A stretch of 64,000 nucleotides of DNA from BRHc4a sp049323915. GTDB taxonomy: Bacteria > Bacillota > Desulfotomaculia > Desulfotomaculales > Desulfocucumaceae. A program made the position numbers and the translations under genes. Shown here piece by piece: positions 14,651 to 23,656 of this stretch (position 1 is the first letter of the stretch; each line of letters begins with the position of its first letter). The stretch spans positions 1 through 64,000 of the forward strand of contig JBMOPC010000058.1 in NCBI GenBank assembly GCA_049323915.1. Direction: 5' to 3'. The notes under the pieces are model-generated. The model made no database searches. It saw nothing but the letters and a program-made list of their open reading frames with translations, and was not told the origin of the DNA.

Positions 14651-16018
14651 TTGAAGAGTATTCGCATCGGGGCGGGGCAGGGTTTCTGGGGAGACTCTCC
14701 CTTTCCGGCACTGGACGTTGTGCAGTCGGGCAATGTCAAATACCTTGCCGGTGACGCCCTGGCCGAGCTGACCCTGGCTATTCTGCAAAAGGCCAGACAG
14801 AAGGATCCGGCCAAGGGATACGTGGAGGACCTGTTCTTCAACCTGCTGCTGGCGCCCTGCCGGGAGAGAGGTATAAAAATACTGACCAACGCCGGGGGAA
14901 TCAACCCGGCCGGGGCGGGGCGGATGGTATATGATCTTGCCCGCAGGATGGGGCTGAAGGGATTAAAAATAGCCGTCATTACCGGTGATGACATACTGCC
15001 CAGGATCGGGGAACTCCGTTCAATGGGCATTGATTTTTCCGACCTGGAGAGCGGGGGCGATATTTCAGGCATCGAGGACAGGATACTGTTCGCCAACGCC
15101 TACCTGGGGGCAAAGCCCATGGTGGATGCCCTTGAGATGGGGGCCGATGTCGTTATTGCCGGCCGCACCTCGGACCCGGCCCAGTTCCTGGCGCCCATGG
15201 TGTACGAGCTGGGGTGGCGGTGGGATGACTGGGACCGCCTGGCTGCCGGAATCCTCCTGGGCCACCTGATGGAGTGCTCCGCCCAGAGCACCGGGGGCAA
15301 TTTTAGCGGCGACTGGTGGAACATTCCGGCCATGGAAAGGATAGGCTACCCTGTGGCCGAGGTATATGAAAACGGCGACGCCGTGCTGACCAAGCCCGAG
15401 GGGACCGGCGGGCGGGTTGACCTGGGGACGGTGAAGGAGCAGATGCTGTACGAGGTTCACGACCCCACCGCTTACTTCACCCCGGATGTGGTGGCCGATT
15501 TCACCTCCTGCCGGCTGGAACAGGAAGGTCCCGACCGGGTCAGGATTACAGGCATGAGGGGCAAGCCCCGGCCGGAAACACTGAAGGTCTCCATCGGCTA
15601 CAGCGACGGCTGGATGGGCGAGGCGGTGGTCAGGTATTCCTGGCCTCACGCCATGAAAAAAGCCCGCAAGGCCGAAGAGATCATAAGGAAACAGTTTGCC
15701 GCCCTGGGGCTGGGTTTTGAAGAGATGCTGACGGAATACATAGGCTTCAACTCCCTTTCCGGGCCCCTGGCCTGGGGCGACGGCGAGGACCTAAACGAAG
15801 TGGGCTTAAGGATTGCGGTGCGTACCCGGAACAAGCCGGACGCGGCCAGGATGCCCCGGCTGCTGCCGCCCCTGGCGCTGAACGGGCCGCCCACGGCCGG
15901 CGGCGGAGCCGGCGGAGGCATGCCCAGGCCCCGGGAACTGATCGGCCTGTGGTCTTCCCTGGTGCCCAGGGAAGAGGTGGAGAAGCAGGTCGGGATAGAC
16001 ATCAGGGAGGTGGACTGA
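14651..16018 (+). CDS. AtuA-like protein (DUF1446), large N-terminal part
   Basis: A 455-residue protein beginning IRIGAGQGFWGDSPFPA, with NLLLAPCRERGIKILTNAGGINPAG and RTSDPAQFLAPM. These are hallmarks of the AtuA/DUF1446 family found in acyclic terpene utilisation clusters. Its biochemical role in that pathway is not well established. Canonical AtuA carries an additional small C-terminal domain, which here is a separate gene one base downstream (16020-16337). Start TTG 14651 follows AGGGGGTGTG. The link to branched-chain/isoprenoid acyl-CoA breakdown comes from the carboxylase, dehydrogenase and hydratase neighbours. Confidence 0.82.
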   Translation: MKSIRIGAGQGFWGDSPFPALDVVQSGNVKYLAGDALAELTLAILQKARQKDPAKGYVEDLFFNLLLAPCRERGIKILTNAGGINPAGAGRMVYDLARRMGLKGLKIAVITGDDILPRIGELRSMGIDFSDLESGGDISGIEDRILFANAYLGAKPMVDALEMGADVVIAGRTSDPAQFLAPMVYELGWRWDDWDRLAAGILLGHLMECSAQSTGGNFSGDWWNIPAMERIGYPVAEVYENGDAVLTKPEGTGGRVDLGTVKEQMLYEVHDPTAYFTPDVVADFTSCRLEQEGPDRVRITGMRGKPRPETLKVSIGYSDGWMGEAVVRYSWPHAMKKARKAEEIIRKQFAALGLGFEEMLTEYIGFNSLSGPLAWGDGEDLNEVGLRIAVRTRNKPDAARMPRLLPPLALNGPPTAGGGAGGGMPRPRELIGLWSSLVPREEVEKQVGIDIREVD

Positions 16019-16019
16019 A

Positions 16020-16337
16020 ATGCCCAGGGTTCTTTTACTGGAACTGGCCCACGCCAGGTCGGGAGACAAGGGCAACACGGTGAATATAGGCATCTTTCCC
16101 TACCGGGACGAGGACTACCAGCTGCTTAAAAAACACGTTACCGCCGAGCGGGTGAAGGATCACTTCAAGGGCCTGGTGGAGGGCGATGTGGTCCGCTACG
16201 AGGTTCCCAATATAAACGCCTTTAACTTTGTTCTGAGAGGGGCGCTGAACGGGGGCGCCTCCCGGTCCATGCGCAGCGACAACCTTGGCAAATGTTTCGG
16301 GGCAAACCTGCTCCGCATGTATATAGAAACCGATTAA
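16020..16337 (+). CDS. AtuA C-terminal-domain-like small protein
   Basis: A 105-residue protein starting PRVLLLELAHARSGDKGNTVNIGIFPY. The HARSGDKGN motif is typical of the small ferredoxin-fold domain that ends AtuA-type proteins. Its ATG is one base after the stop of the large AtuA-like gene, so the two are surely cotranslated and probably assemble. It represents the split form of AtuA. No catalytic role is assigned. Confidence 0.78.
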   Translation: MPRVLLLELAHARSGDKGNTVNIGIFPYRDEDYQLLKKHVTAERVKDHFKGLVEGDVVRYEVPNINAFNFVLRGALNGGASRSMRSDNLGKCFGANLLRMYIETD

Positions 16338-16366
16338 CTTTTTTAAGGCAGGGGTGAATTTAAGGA

Positions 16367-16624
16367 ATGGCAGAAAGTTCAAAAAGACTGGAAGTAAGGG
16401 CTCCCATAGCGGGCGTGTTCTACCGCAAGCCTTCGCCGGAAGACCCGCCTTACGTGGAAGTGGGCGATACGGTAAAAAAGAAACAGGTTCTGTGCCTTTT
16501 GGAAACTATGAAGGTTTTCCAAAAGATTAAATCTCCCGCTGATGGAAAGGTAGTCGAAATCGTGGCCAAAAATGAAGAGCCTGTGGCCGACAACGGGGTG
16601 CTGATGATTCTGGAAGTGAATTAA
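16367..16624 (+). CDS. Biotin carboxyl carrier protein (small, free-standing)
   Basis: An 85-residue biotinyl domain with the attachment motif LLETMKV (biotinylated lysine K49). This is a variant of the usual EAMKM with threonine in place of alanine. The sequence is otherwise a single biotinyl fold (RAPIAGVFYRKP ... SPADGKVVEI). It precedes the biotin carboxylase gene by a short gap, so carrier and carboxylase are separate polypeptides here. It shuttles CO2 from biotin carboxylase to the carboxyltransferase subunits encoded downstream. Confidence 0.9.
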   Translation: MAESSKRLEVRAPIAGVFYRKPSPEDPPYVEVGDTVKKKQVLCLLETMKVFQKIKSPADGKVVEIVAKNEEPVADNGVLMILEVN

Positions 16625-16651
16625 CTGAAACTGAATAAGGAATGTTTGAAT

Positions 16652-18010
16652 ATGTTTAAGAAAGTATTGGTAGCCAACAGGGGAGAAATTGCGGTGCGCA
16701 TAATCAGGGCCTGCCGGGACCTCGGACTAAAAACAGTGGCCGTCTGTTCAGAAGCGGACCGGCAGGGCCTGCACACCGCCATGGCCGATGAAGGGGTGTG
16801 CCTGGCCGGTTTTAGGCCGGCGGACACATATTTGAACATGGAGAAAATACTCCGGGCGGCCAGGGAAACTGACTCCCAGGCAATCCACCCGGGCTACGGC
16901 TACCTGGCCGAAAATGAAAAGTTCGCCGCCAGGTGCAAAGAGGAGGGCCTTGTTTTCATCGGCCCGAAGCCGGAAAGCATCCACCTGGCGGGAAATAAGC
17001 TGGCAGCCAAAGAAAGGGCGGCCGCTGCCGGCGTTCCGGTAATCCCCGGGAGCATGCGGGGAGTTGTTTCGCGGGATGAGGCGCTGGCCACAGCCGGTGA
17101 AATCGGTTACCCGGTAATCATCAAGGCCAGCGCCGGGGGGGGCGGGCGCGGCATGCGCGTCTGCCTTGATCCGGGAGAGCTTAAAGAGGAATTTTCCATC
17201 GCCAGGGCCGAAGCAGGGGCGGCCTTCGGGGACGACACCCTTTACATTGAAAAATACCTGCAAAATCCCAGGCATATAGAGTTTCAAATACTGGGCGACA
17301 AATCCGGCAGGATTGTCCACCTGGGAGAGCGTGAATGCTCCGTACAGAGAAGGTATCAGAAGCTGCTGGAGGAATCTCCCTCCCCCGCGCTGGACGACGA
17401 GCTGCGGGAAAAGATGGGCGGGGCGGCCCTGAAGGTGGCCGGTTCGATAGACTATTTCAACGCCGGAACCGTTGAATTTATCCTGGATGAAAAGAAAAAC
17501 TTTTATTTCATGGAAATAAACTCGCGAATCCAGGTGGAACACCCGGTAACCGAGATGGTTACGGGAATCGATCTGGTGAAGGAACAAATCAGGCTGTCCA
17601 TGGGCGAGCATCTGGCTTACGATTATTCTTCGGCGCATAAAAAGGGCTGGGCGATAGAGTGCAGGATAAACGCGGAAGACCCGGAAAATTCGTTTTTGCC
17701 CTCACCGGGCACAATAGGGTGCTACCGCCCTCCCGGAGGTTACGGCGTAAGGCTGGATACCCACGTATACCAGGGATATGAAATTCCGCCCTATTACGAT
17801 TCGCTGCTGGCCAAACTCATAGCCTGGGGGCCGGACAGAAAATCGGCTATAAGTGTTATGTCCCGGGCTTTACAGGAGTTTGTAATAGAACCTGTCAAAA
17901 CGACCATTCCGCTGCACAGGAAAATACTGGCGGACAAATTGTTCGAAGAAGGATATTTTGATACGGGATTTGTCAAAAAGTTCATCCCCGAGGAAGAGGA
18001 CGAAGATTGA
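16652..18010 (+). CDS. Acyl-CoA carboxylase biotin carboxylase subunit
   Basis: A 452-residue ATP-grasp biotin carboxylase of AccC length. It has the N-terminal VLVANRGEIAVRIIRAC, the glycine-rich ASAGGGGRGMR ATP loop, EKYLQNPRHIEFQI, ERECSVQRRYQK and MEINSRIQVEHPVTE. It carboxylates biotin on the adjacent carrier protein using ATP and bicarbonate. ATG 16652 begins the conserved MFKKVLVANRG; a TTG at 16646 is an alternative start. Its presence beside two carboxyltransferase genes rather than accA/accD points to a catabolic acyl-CoA carboxylase. Confidence 0.94.
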   Translation: MFKKVLVANRGEIAVRIIRACRDLGLKTVAVCSEADRQGLHTAMADEGVCLAGFRPADTYLNMEKILRAARETDSQAIHPGYGYLAENEKFAARCKEEGLVFIGPKPESIHLAGNKLAAKERAAAAGVPVIPGSMRGVVSRDEALATAGEIGYPVIIKASAGGGGRGMRVCLDPGELKEEFSIARAEAGAAFGDDTLYIEKYLQNPRHIEFQILGDKSGRIVHLGERECSVQRRYQKLLEESPSPALDDELREKMGGAALKVAGSIDYFNAGTVEFILDEKKNFYFMEINSRIQVEHPVTEMVTGIDLVKEQIRLSMGEHLAYDYSSAHKKGWAIECRINAEDPENSFLPSPGTIGCYRPPGGYGVRLDTHVYQGYEIPPYYDSLLAKLIAWGPDRKSAISVMSRALQEFVIEPVKTTIPLHRKILADKLFEEGYFDTGFVKKFIPEEEDED

Positions 18011-18025
18011 AAAGAGGGGTATGCC

Positions 18026-19576
18026 ATGGGTAAATGGATGGATGGTTACCTGAAAAAACTCAGCCAGCTTCGCGAGGAAAACCTGAACGGGGGAGGGGAA
18101 GATTGCGCCGCCGTGCAGCGGCGGCTGGGCAAGCTCACGGCCCGGGAGAGGATAGACCGCCTGGCCGACCCCGGCAGCTTCGAAGAAATCGGCTCCGCGG
18201 TCAGGGATACCCGGCCGCCCTTTGACGGGAAATCCAGATTGAGCCCCGGGGACGGGATCGTTATGGGCCTGGCCAGGGTGAACGGCTGGCAGGTCATGCT
18301 TTATGCCCTGGATTTTACGGTAATGTCGGGATCTTTAGGCGACCAGGCCGCATGGAAGCTGGTGGACCTGGTAAAAATGGCCGGCCGGTTGAAAGTGCCG
18401 CTAATTGGAATATTCGACTCGGCGGGGGAAAGGCTGAGCATGAAAAACGGCGATGTGGGATTCAACGGCATTGCCCAGCTGATCAGGCATTACTGTCTTT
18501 ATTCAGGCATTATTCCGAAGATCAGCCTGCTCATGGGGCCCTGTACCGGCCTGACGGCCTACCTGCAGGTTTTATCCGACTTTCTTATCATGAACAGGAA
18601 TACCTCTTTCCTGTGGCTGGGCGGCAAGGTTGAATCTTCCGGCGCAGGGTCGGCGCAGTTCCACATGGTGAAAAGCGGGCAGTGCGATCTGATTGCCGAC
18701 AGCGATGAGGAGGCCATTGAAATGGCCAGGACCCTGCTTGGCTACCTTCCCCAGAACTGCTGGGAGAAGCCGCCTCATGCCGGGACCGGCGACGACCCTT
18801 CAAGAAGGGAGGAAGACCTGCCGTACGTTTTGCCGGATAATCCCAAATTTACTTACGATATTCATGAAGTTATCGAAAAAATTGTTGATGACGGGGTGTT
18901 TTTCGAACTCAAGGAAGAATATGCGCCGCACCTGGTTACCGGCTTTGCCCGGTTCGGAGGCAGGGTGGCCGGTATTGTGGCCAGCAACCCTGAAGAGCTG
19001 AGCGGCATTTTCGAGCCCGATTCCTCGGATAAATACGACCGCTTTATGAATATACTGGATGCTTTTAACATCCCTCTGGTCACCCTGGTGGATACCACCG
19101 CCTTTGTGCCCGGTGACAAGTGGGAGAAGCTGGGTGTAATCCGGCACGGGGCGAAATTGCTGCATAATTACGCAAACCTTACCTGCCCCAAGATTACCGT
19201 GGTTCTGAGGCGCTCCTACGGAGGGGGAAACATTGTCATGGGCTGCTCAAGGATGTTTCCGGATTTCATCTACGGCTGGCCGACCATGGAATTTGCCCCC
19301 ACCGGCCCGGAGACAGTGGTGCATGCCGTATTTAACAAAGAGCTGGCCGAGGCCAGGGAGAGAGGGAATTACCAAGAAGTTTTCGATTTTTATTTAAATA
19401 TTTTGAAAGAAATGTTCAGCGTGTTTCAGATGGGCAAACACTGGACCACGTATTATACGGTGCATGAAATTATCGATCCCAGGGATACGAGGCCCAAAAT
19501 AGTCAGTGCCATAAAGGCGGCCGAGAACAAGTACGAGGAGATTCCCGAGAGGAAACGTTCGATAAAGCCGGCGTAG
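18026..19576 (+). CDS. Acyl-CoA carboxylase carboxyltransferase subunit 1
   Basis: A 516-residue PCC-beta/MmdA-type carboxyltransferase with both half-domains. N-half: GKLTARERIDRLADPGSFEEIG, and the oxyanion segment LLMGPCTGLTAYLQV. C-half: IPLVTLVDTTAFVPGDKWEKLGVIRHGAKLL and SYGGGNIVMG. The usual DSGGARIQEG motif is replaced by DSAGERLSMKNG, marking an unusual subclass. It probably transfers CO2 from carboxybiotin to an enoyl-CoA such as a methylcrotonyl- or geranyl-type substrate, which is inferred from context. It is followed after 10 bases by a second carboxyltransferase. Confidence 0.88.
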   Translation: MGKWMDGYLKKLSQLREENLNGGGEDCAAVQRRLGKLTARERIDRLADPGSFEEIGSAVRDTRPPFDGKSRLSPGDGIVMGLARVNGWQVMLYALDFTVMSGSLGDQAAWKLVDLVKMAGRLKVPLIGIFDSAGERLSMKNGDVGFNGIAQLIRHYCLYSGIIPKISLLMGPCTGLTAYLQVLSDFLIMNRNTSFLWLGGKVESSGAGSAQFHMVKSGQCDLIADSDEEAIEMARTLLGYLPQNCWEKPPHAGTGDDPSRREEDLPYVLPDNPKFTYDIHEVIEKIVDDGVFFELKEEYAPHLVTGFARFGGRVAGIVASNPEELSGIFEPDSSDKYDRFMNILDAFNIPLVTLVDTTAFVPGDKWEKLGVIRHGAKLLHNYANLTCPKITVVLRRSYGGGNIVMGCSRMFPDFIYGWPTMEFAPTGPETVVHAVFNKELAEARERGNYQEVFDFYLNILKEMFSVFQMGKHWTTYYTVHEIIDPRDTRPKIVSAIKAAENKYEEIPERKRSIKPA

Positions 19577-19586
19577 GAGGTGGAAA

Positions 19587-21146
19587 ATGGTGGGCAGGGT
19601 AATGGATGAAGCAATACAAAGGCTAAAAGACATAAGGCGGAAAAATTTAACCGGCGGCGGGCCCGAGGCCGTCGAAAGGCAGCGCTCCAGGGGCAAAATG
19701 ACGGCCCGGGAGAGAATAGAATGCCTCATGGACCCAGGCACCTTTTCCGAGCTTGGTTCGTGCGTGCAAACCACCGGCAGGCGTATTGACGGCAAAAAAT
19801 CAGACGCCCCGTGCGACGGTGCGGTTATCGGAACTGGTAAGGTGGACGGCCGGCCGGTGGCTGTTTATGCCAGCGATTTTACTGTGTACGGCGGGTCAAT
19901 AGGAACCCAGCACCTGATGAAGTGCGCCAAGCTTCTTGACATGGCCGCCAGCTGGGGCATCCCCATGGTCTGGCTGCTGGACTCTTCGGGGGGCAGGCTG
20001 GGTTTCCAGGACGTGCCTTCGGCGGGCGTTGACTGGTATTTTGCCCTGGAATCGCGCTACTCCGGACTGATTCCCCAGATCAACGTGCTGATGGGGCCCT
20101 GTATTGCCGGGCAGGCGTATGCGCCCACACTTTGCGACTTTCTTTTGATGAGCAGGGGCACGGGAAACCTGTGGCTGGGCGGCCCGCGGATGGTGGAGGC
20201 GGCCACCTCGGAAAGGATCGGGAATGATGTGGGCGGCGCCGACTACCACATGATATACAGCGGCACCTGCGACGTGGTGGGCGACAACGACCGGGAAACC
20301 ATACTCAGCGCCCGGGCCTTGCTCAGCTACCTCCCTTCCAGCTGGCGGGAGAAGCCGCCCCGCAGGGAGACGTCCGACGGCCCCTGCCGGCTTGTGGAAA
20401 AACTGGCCGGCATAGTTCCCGATGACTATAACCTCGGGTATGACATGCACGACGTCATTAAACTTCTGGCTGACGATGGCCATTATTACGAGATCAAAAA
20501 AGAGTACGCCAAAAATCTGATTACCTGCTTCTGCCGTTTCAACGGGGAGGTAGTGGGGCTGGTGGCCAACAATCCCGGTGAGCCGGGAAGTATTCTTGAG
20601 ATTGATTCCTGCGACAAGTATTACCGCTTTCTTGAGGTGCTGGATGCCTACAACATACCGCTGGTTACCCTGGTGGACACGCCGCCTTTCGTGCCGGGTG
20701 AGGATCAGGAAGCCCTGGGGCTTTTAAGGCATGGCGGCAAAATACTGGATGTTTACGCCACCGCCACCATTCCAAAGGTCAGTGTTGTGATAAGGGAAGC
20801 CTACGGCGACGCCGGAAGCATAATTATGGGCGGGGTAAAGGGGATGGGGGTAGACCTCTGCTATGCCTGGCCCATTGCCAGGTTTGCCGTGGAATCTTCC
20901 GAGGCGGATTACAGAAAGGTATATGGTAAAGGCATAGAAGAGGACGCCTACTCGGGATACCTGAACAGGGCGAGGGAAAAGCTGGATGTGTTCGAGGTGG
21001 CCAAAAGCTGGACCGCCCAGGTGGTGGATGAGGTGATCGAACCTGGGGAGACCAGGAAAAAAATTATAGAGGCCCTTCAGATAACCGCAAACAAAAATGA
21101 AAAGCTGCCGCCCAGGGCCAAAAGGCACGGCACTTCACCCACCTGA
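19587..21146 (+). CDS. Acyl-CoA carboxylase carboxyltransferase subunit 2
   Basis: A 519-residue paralogue of the preceding gene, with the same two-half architecture: GKMTARERIECLMDPGTFSELG, VLMGPCIAGQAYAPTLCDF, and IPLVTLVDTPPFVPGEDQEALGLLRHGGKIL. Here the oxyanion motif reads DSSGGRLGFQD, again off-consensus. It is adjacent to the first carboxyltransferase with a clear GGAGG site. The tandem pair may form a hetero-oligomer or give two substrate specificities served by one BC/BCCP set. No membrane decarboxylase subunit is nearby, so a carboxylase rather than a sodium pump is expected. Confidence 0.88.
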   Translation: MVGRVMDEAIQRLKDIRRKNLTGGGPEAVERQRSRGKMTARERIECLMDPGTFSELGSCVQTTGRRIDGKKSDAPCDGAVIGTGKVDGRPVAVYASDFTVYGGSIGTQHLMKCAKLLDMAASWGIPMVWLLDSSGGRLGFQDVPSAGVDWYFALESRYSGLIPQINVLMGPCIAGQAYAPTLCDFLLMSRGTGNLWLGGPRMVEAATSERIGNDVGGADYHMIYSGTCDVVGDNDRETILSARALLSYLPSSWREKPPRRETSDGPCRLVEKLAGIVPDDYNLGYDMHDVIKLLADDGHYYEIKKEYAKNLITCFCRFNGEVVGLVANNPGEPGSILEIDSCDKYYRFLEVLDAYNIPLVTLVDTPPFVPGEDQEALGLLRHGGKILDVYATATIPKVSVVIREAYGDAGSIIMGGVKGMGVDLCYAWPIARFAVESSEADYRKVYGKGIEEDAYSGYLNRAREKLDVFEVAKSWTAQVVDEVIEPGETRKKIIEALQITANKNEKLPPRAKRHGTSPT

Positions 21147-21188
21147 TGCGTGTGGGAACTTATTACCTATAGGGAAGGAGGATTACCG

Positions 21189-22334
21189 TTGAAATATTCT
21201 GTATTCACCGGGGAGCACCAGGCGGTGCGAAGGACCATCAGAAAGTTTGTGGAGACCGAAATCGCCCCCCACGTGGAGGAGTGGGAAAGGGAGGGGTATT
21301 TTGCCGACTGGGTTTTCCCGCGCATGGGGGAGCTGGGCTTCCTGTCGCTGCGGTATCCCGAGAAGTATGGCGGCGCCGGCGGAGATTACTTTATGGGCAT
21401 CGTCGTGGCGGAGGAGATGGCCCGCTGCGGCGTAGGCGGACTGCCCATGGCGGTGGCGGTGCAGACCGATATGGCCACGCCGCCCATCATGCAGTTCGGC
21501 ACAGGGGAACAGATAAAAAAATACCTGATGCCGGCCCTCCGGGGCGAAAAAGTGGCCTGCCTGGGCATCACCGAGCCCAACGCAGGGTCGGACGTGGCAT
21601 CCATTGAGACCAGGGCGGTGCGGGACGGCGGCCACTGGGTCATTAACGGCCGGAAGATATTCATCACCAACGGGGTCAGGGCGGATTTCATCACCCTGGT
21701 GGCCAAGACCAACCCGGACCTGGGGTACAACGGGGTCTCGCTTTTCCTGGTGGATAAGGGCACTCCCGGCTTCACGGTGACCAGGAAGCTTGAAAAGGTG
21801 GGCATGCGGTCCTCGGACACGGCGGAGCTTTTGTTTGAGGACTGCCGGGTGCCGGCGGAGAATCTCCTGGGGGTGGAGAACAGGGGATTCCACCAGATCA
21901 TGTGGGAGCTGCAGGGGGAGCGCCTGATCGGGGCCGCCGGGGCGGTGGCCGGGGCCCAGAAGACCTTTGAGAAGGCCCTGGAGTATGCCCGCCAGCGCAC
22001 CCAGTTCGGAAGGCCGCTGGTCAAGTTCCAGGTCATCGCCCACAAGCTGGCCGAGATGGCCACCGAAATCGAGGCCGCCAGGCAGCTGGTCTATTCCACC
22101 GCCAGGAAATTTGCCGCCGGGGAATACCCGGTGAAGGAGATCTCCATGGCCAAGCTGGTGGGGGCCCAGGTGAGCCACCGGGTGGCAGATACAGCGTTGC
22201 AGATACACGGCGGGTACGGCTACATGATGGAGTACGACGTGCAGCGGTCGTGGCGCGATTCCAGGCTGAACCGGATTGGCGGGGGAACCGACGAGATCAT
22301 GAAGGAAGTAATTGCAAAAGCTTTAGGGCTCTAA
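21189..22334 (+). CDS. Acyl-CoA dehydrogenase, isovaleryl/citronellyl-type (1)
   Basis: A 381-residue FAD enzyme of normal length with ITEPNAGSDVASI, KIFITNGVRAD, RTQFGRPL and IHGGYGYMMEYDVQR. At the place of the usual catalytic glutamate (YEGT in short/medium-chain enzymes) it has GGGT. Instead a glutamate precedes R-L in LQGERLIGAAG, the position used by isovaleryl-CoA and long-chain dehydrogenases. This points to branched or long substrates. TTG 21189 is chosen because AAGGAGG lies seven bases upstream; the longer frame from 21150 lacks a site. It should pass electrons to ETF, which is not encoded nearby. Confidence 0.92.
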   Translation: MKYSVFTGEHQAVRRTIRKFVETEIAPHVEEWEREGYFADWVFPRMGELGFLSLRYPEKYGGAGGDYFMGIVVAEEMARCGVGGLPMAVAVQTDMATPPIMQFGTGEQIKKYLMPALRGEKVACLGITEPNAGSDVASIETRAVRDGGHWVINGRKIFITNGVRADFITLVAKTNPDLGYNGVSLFLVDKGTPGFTVTRKLEKVGMRSSDTAELLFEDCRVPAENLLGVENRGFHQIMWELQGERLIGAAGAVAGAQKTFEKALEYARQRTQFGRPLVKFQVIAHKLAEMATEIEAARQLVYSTARKFAAGEYPVKEISMAKLVGAQVSHRVADTALQIHGGYGYMMEYDVQRSWRDSRLNRIGGGTDEIMKEVIAKALGL

Positions 22335-22340
22335 TTTCCG

Positions 22341-22470
22341 GTCGGAATTCAGAATCCAGAATTCAGAATTCAGAAGAAAAGACAGGGCCTTTGGGCAGAT
22401 TTGAGAGTCGCATATATGAAGTGCCCTGATAATTCTGAATTCTGGCTCCTGTCTTCTGTATTCTGACGGG
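22341..22470. repeat. Inverted pair of GAATTCAGA-family repeats
   Basis: Arm 1 (about 22341-22390) carries GGAATTCAGAATCCAGAATTC and ends GACAGGGC. Arm 2 (22423-22470) carries GCCCTGATAATTCTGAATTC and ends TTCTGACGG. The arms are imperfect reverse complements around a 32-base loop, so this 165-base gap inside the operon can fold as a long hairpin. Related words occur at 4382, 57518 and 62091. Confidence 0.6.
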
Positions 22471-22499
22471 ATATACTGTCAGGATAAGGAGGATTGATT

Positions 22500-23648
22500 A
22501 TGGCCCACTGGCTGTTCCAGGAGGAGCACGAAATGCTGCGCAAAAGCGTGCGCAGCTGGGTGGAAAAGGAGATCAAGCCCCACGTCGAGGAGTGGGAGGA
22601 AAAGGGGGAGTTTCCCAGGGAGATCTTCAACAGGGCCGGTGAACTGGGGTTTCTGGGGCTTACTTATCCCGAGGAGTACGGCGGCAGCGGCGAGGACTAC
22701 CTGGCGGGGGCTGTATTTATTGAAGAGTTGGCCCGCTGCGGTTCGGGCGGGGTGCAGGCCGGCCTCGGGGCCAGCATAGGCATAGCCGGGCCGCAGGTTT
22801 ACAGGTTCGGCAGCCAGGACCTGAAAAAGAGGTTTCTCACACCCACCATCAGCGGCGAGAAAATAGGGGCCCTGGGAATAACCGAGCCCAACGCCGGGTC
22901 GGATGTGTCATCCATACAGGCCACGGCCCGGGACGCCGGGGACCACTACGTGGTCAACGGCAGAAAGATATTCATCACCAACGGCGTGCGGGCGGACTAC
23001 GTGGTCACCGCCGTCAAGACCAGCCCGGAGGCAGGCCGCAGGGGCATTAGCCTTTTGGTCATAGAAAAGGGAACGCCGGGCTTCAGCCTGGCCAAGAAAC
23101 TTGACAAGCTGGGGTGGAATGCGTCGGACACCGGCGAGCTGATCTTTGAGGACTGCCCGGTGCCTAAGGTAAACCTGGTGGGCGAGGAAAACGCCGGCTT
23201 CTACTACATAATGCAGAACTTCGCCTGGGAAAGGCTGGTTATGGCCCTGGGGGCGGTGTCGGGCGCCCAGTTGGCCATGGAGGAGGCCATCAACTACGCC
23301 CACCAGAGGGTCCAGTTCGGCAGGCCTCTGGCCAAATTTCAGGTGACCAGGCACAAGATTGCTGACATGGCGTCTCTGATCGAGACGGCCCGCTGCCTGA
23401 CTTACCATGCCCTGTCGCTGTTTGTTGCCGGGGAGGATGCGCTTGCGGCTGTGGCCATGGCCAAGATATACGCCTGCGAGGTGGTGGCCTGCCGGGTAGC
23501 CGATGAGGCGGTGCAGATTCACGGCGGCTACGGGTATATGATGGAATACCCCGTCCAGCGCTACTGGCGGGATGCCAGGATAGGCACCATCGGCGGCGGG
23601 ACCACCGAGATTATGAAGGAGATTATCGCCGACAGAATGATTAGGTGA
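22500..23648 (+). CDS. Acyl-CoA dehydrogenase, isovaleryl/citronellyl-type (2)
   Basis: A 382-residue paralogue of the 21189 gene with ITEPNAGSDVSSI, KIFITNGVRADYV, RVQFGRPLAKF and IHGGYGYMMEYPVQR. It has the same catalytic rearrangement: GGGT at the usual glutamate site and FAWERLVM supplying the isovaleryl-type glutamate. ATG 22500 follows AAGGAGG by seven bases. Two such enzymes in one operon fit a pathway with two alpha,beta-desaturations of branched acyl-CoAs, or two chain-length ranges. Confidence 0.92.
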   Translation: MAHWLFQEEHEMLRKSVRSWVEKEIKPHVEEWEEKGEFPREIFNRAGELGFLGLTYPEEYGGSGEDYLAGAVFIEELARCGSGGVQAGLGASIGIAGPQVYRFGSQDLKKRFLTPTISGEKIGALGITEPNAGSDVSSIQATARDAGDHYVVNGRKIFITNGVRADYVVTAVKTSPEAGRRGISLLVIEKGTPGFSLAKKLDKLGWNASDTGELIFEDCPVPKVNLVGEENAGFYYIMQNFAWERLVMALGAVSGAQLAMEEAINYAHQRVQFGRPLAKFQVTRHKIADMASLIETARCLTYHALSLFVAGEDALAAVAMAKIYACEVVACRVADEAVQIHGGYGYMMEYPVQRYWRDARIGTIGGGTTEIMKEIIADRMIR

Positions 23649-23656
23649 TTGGAAAA

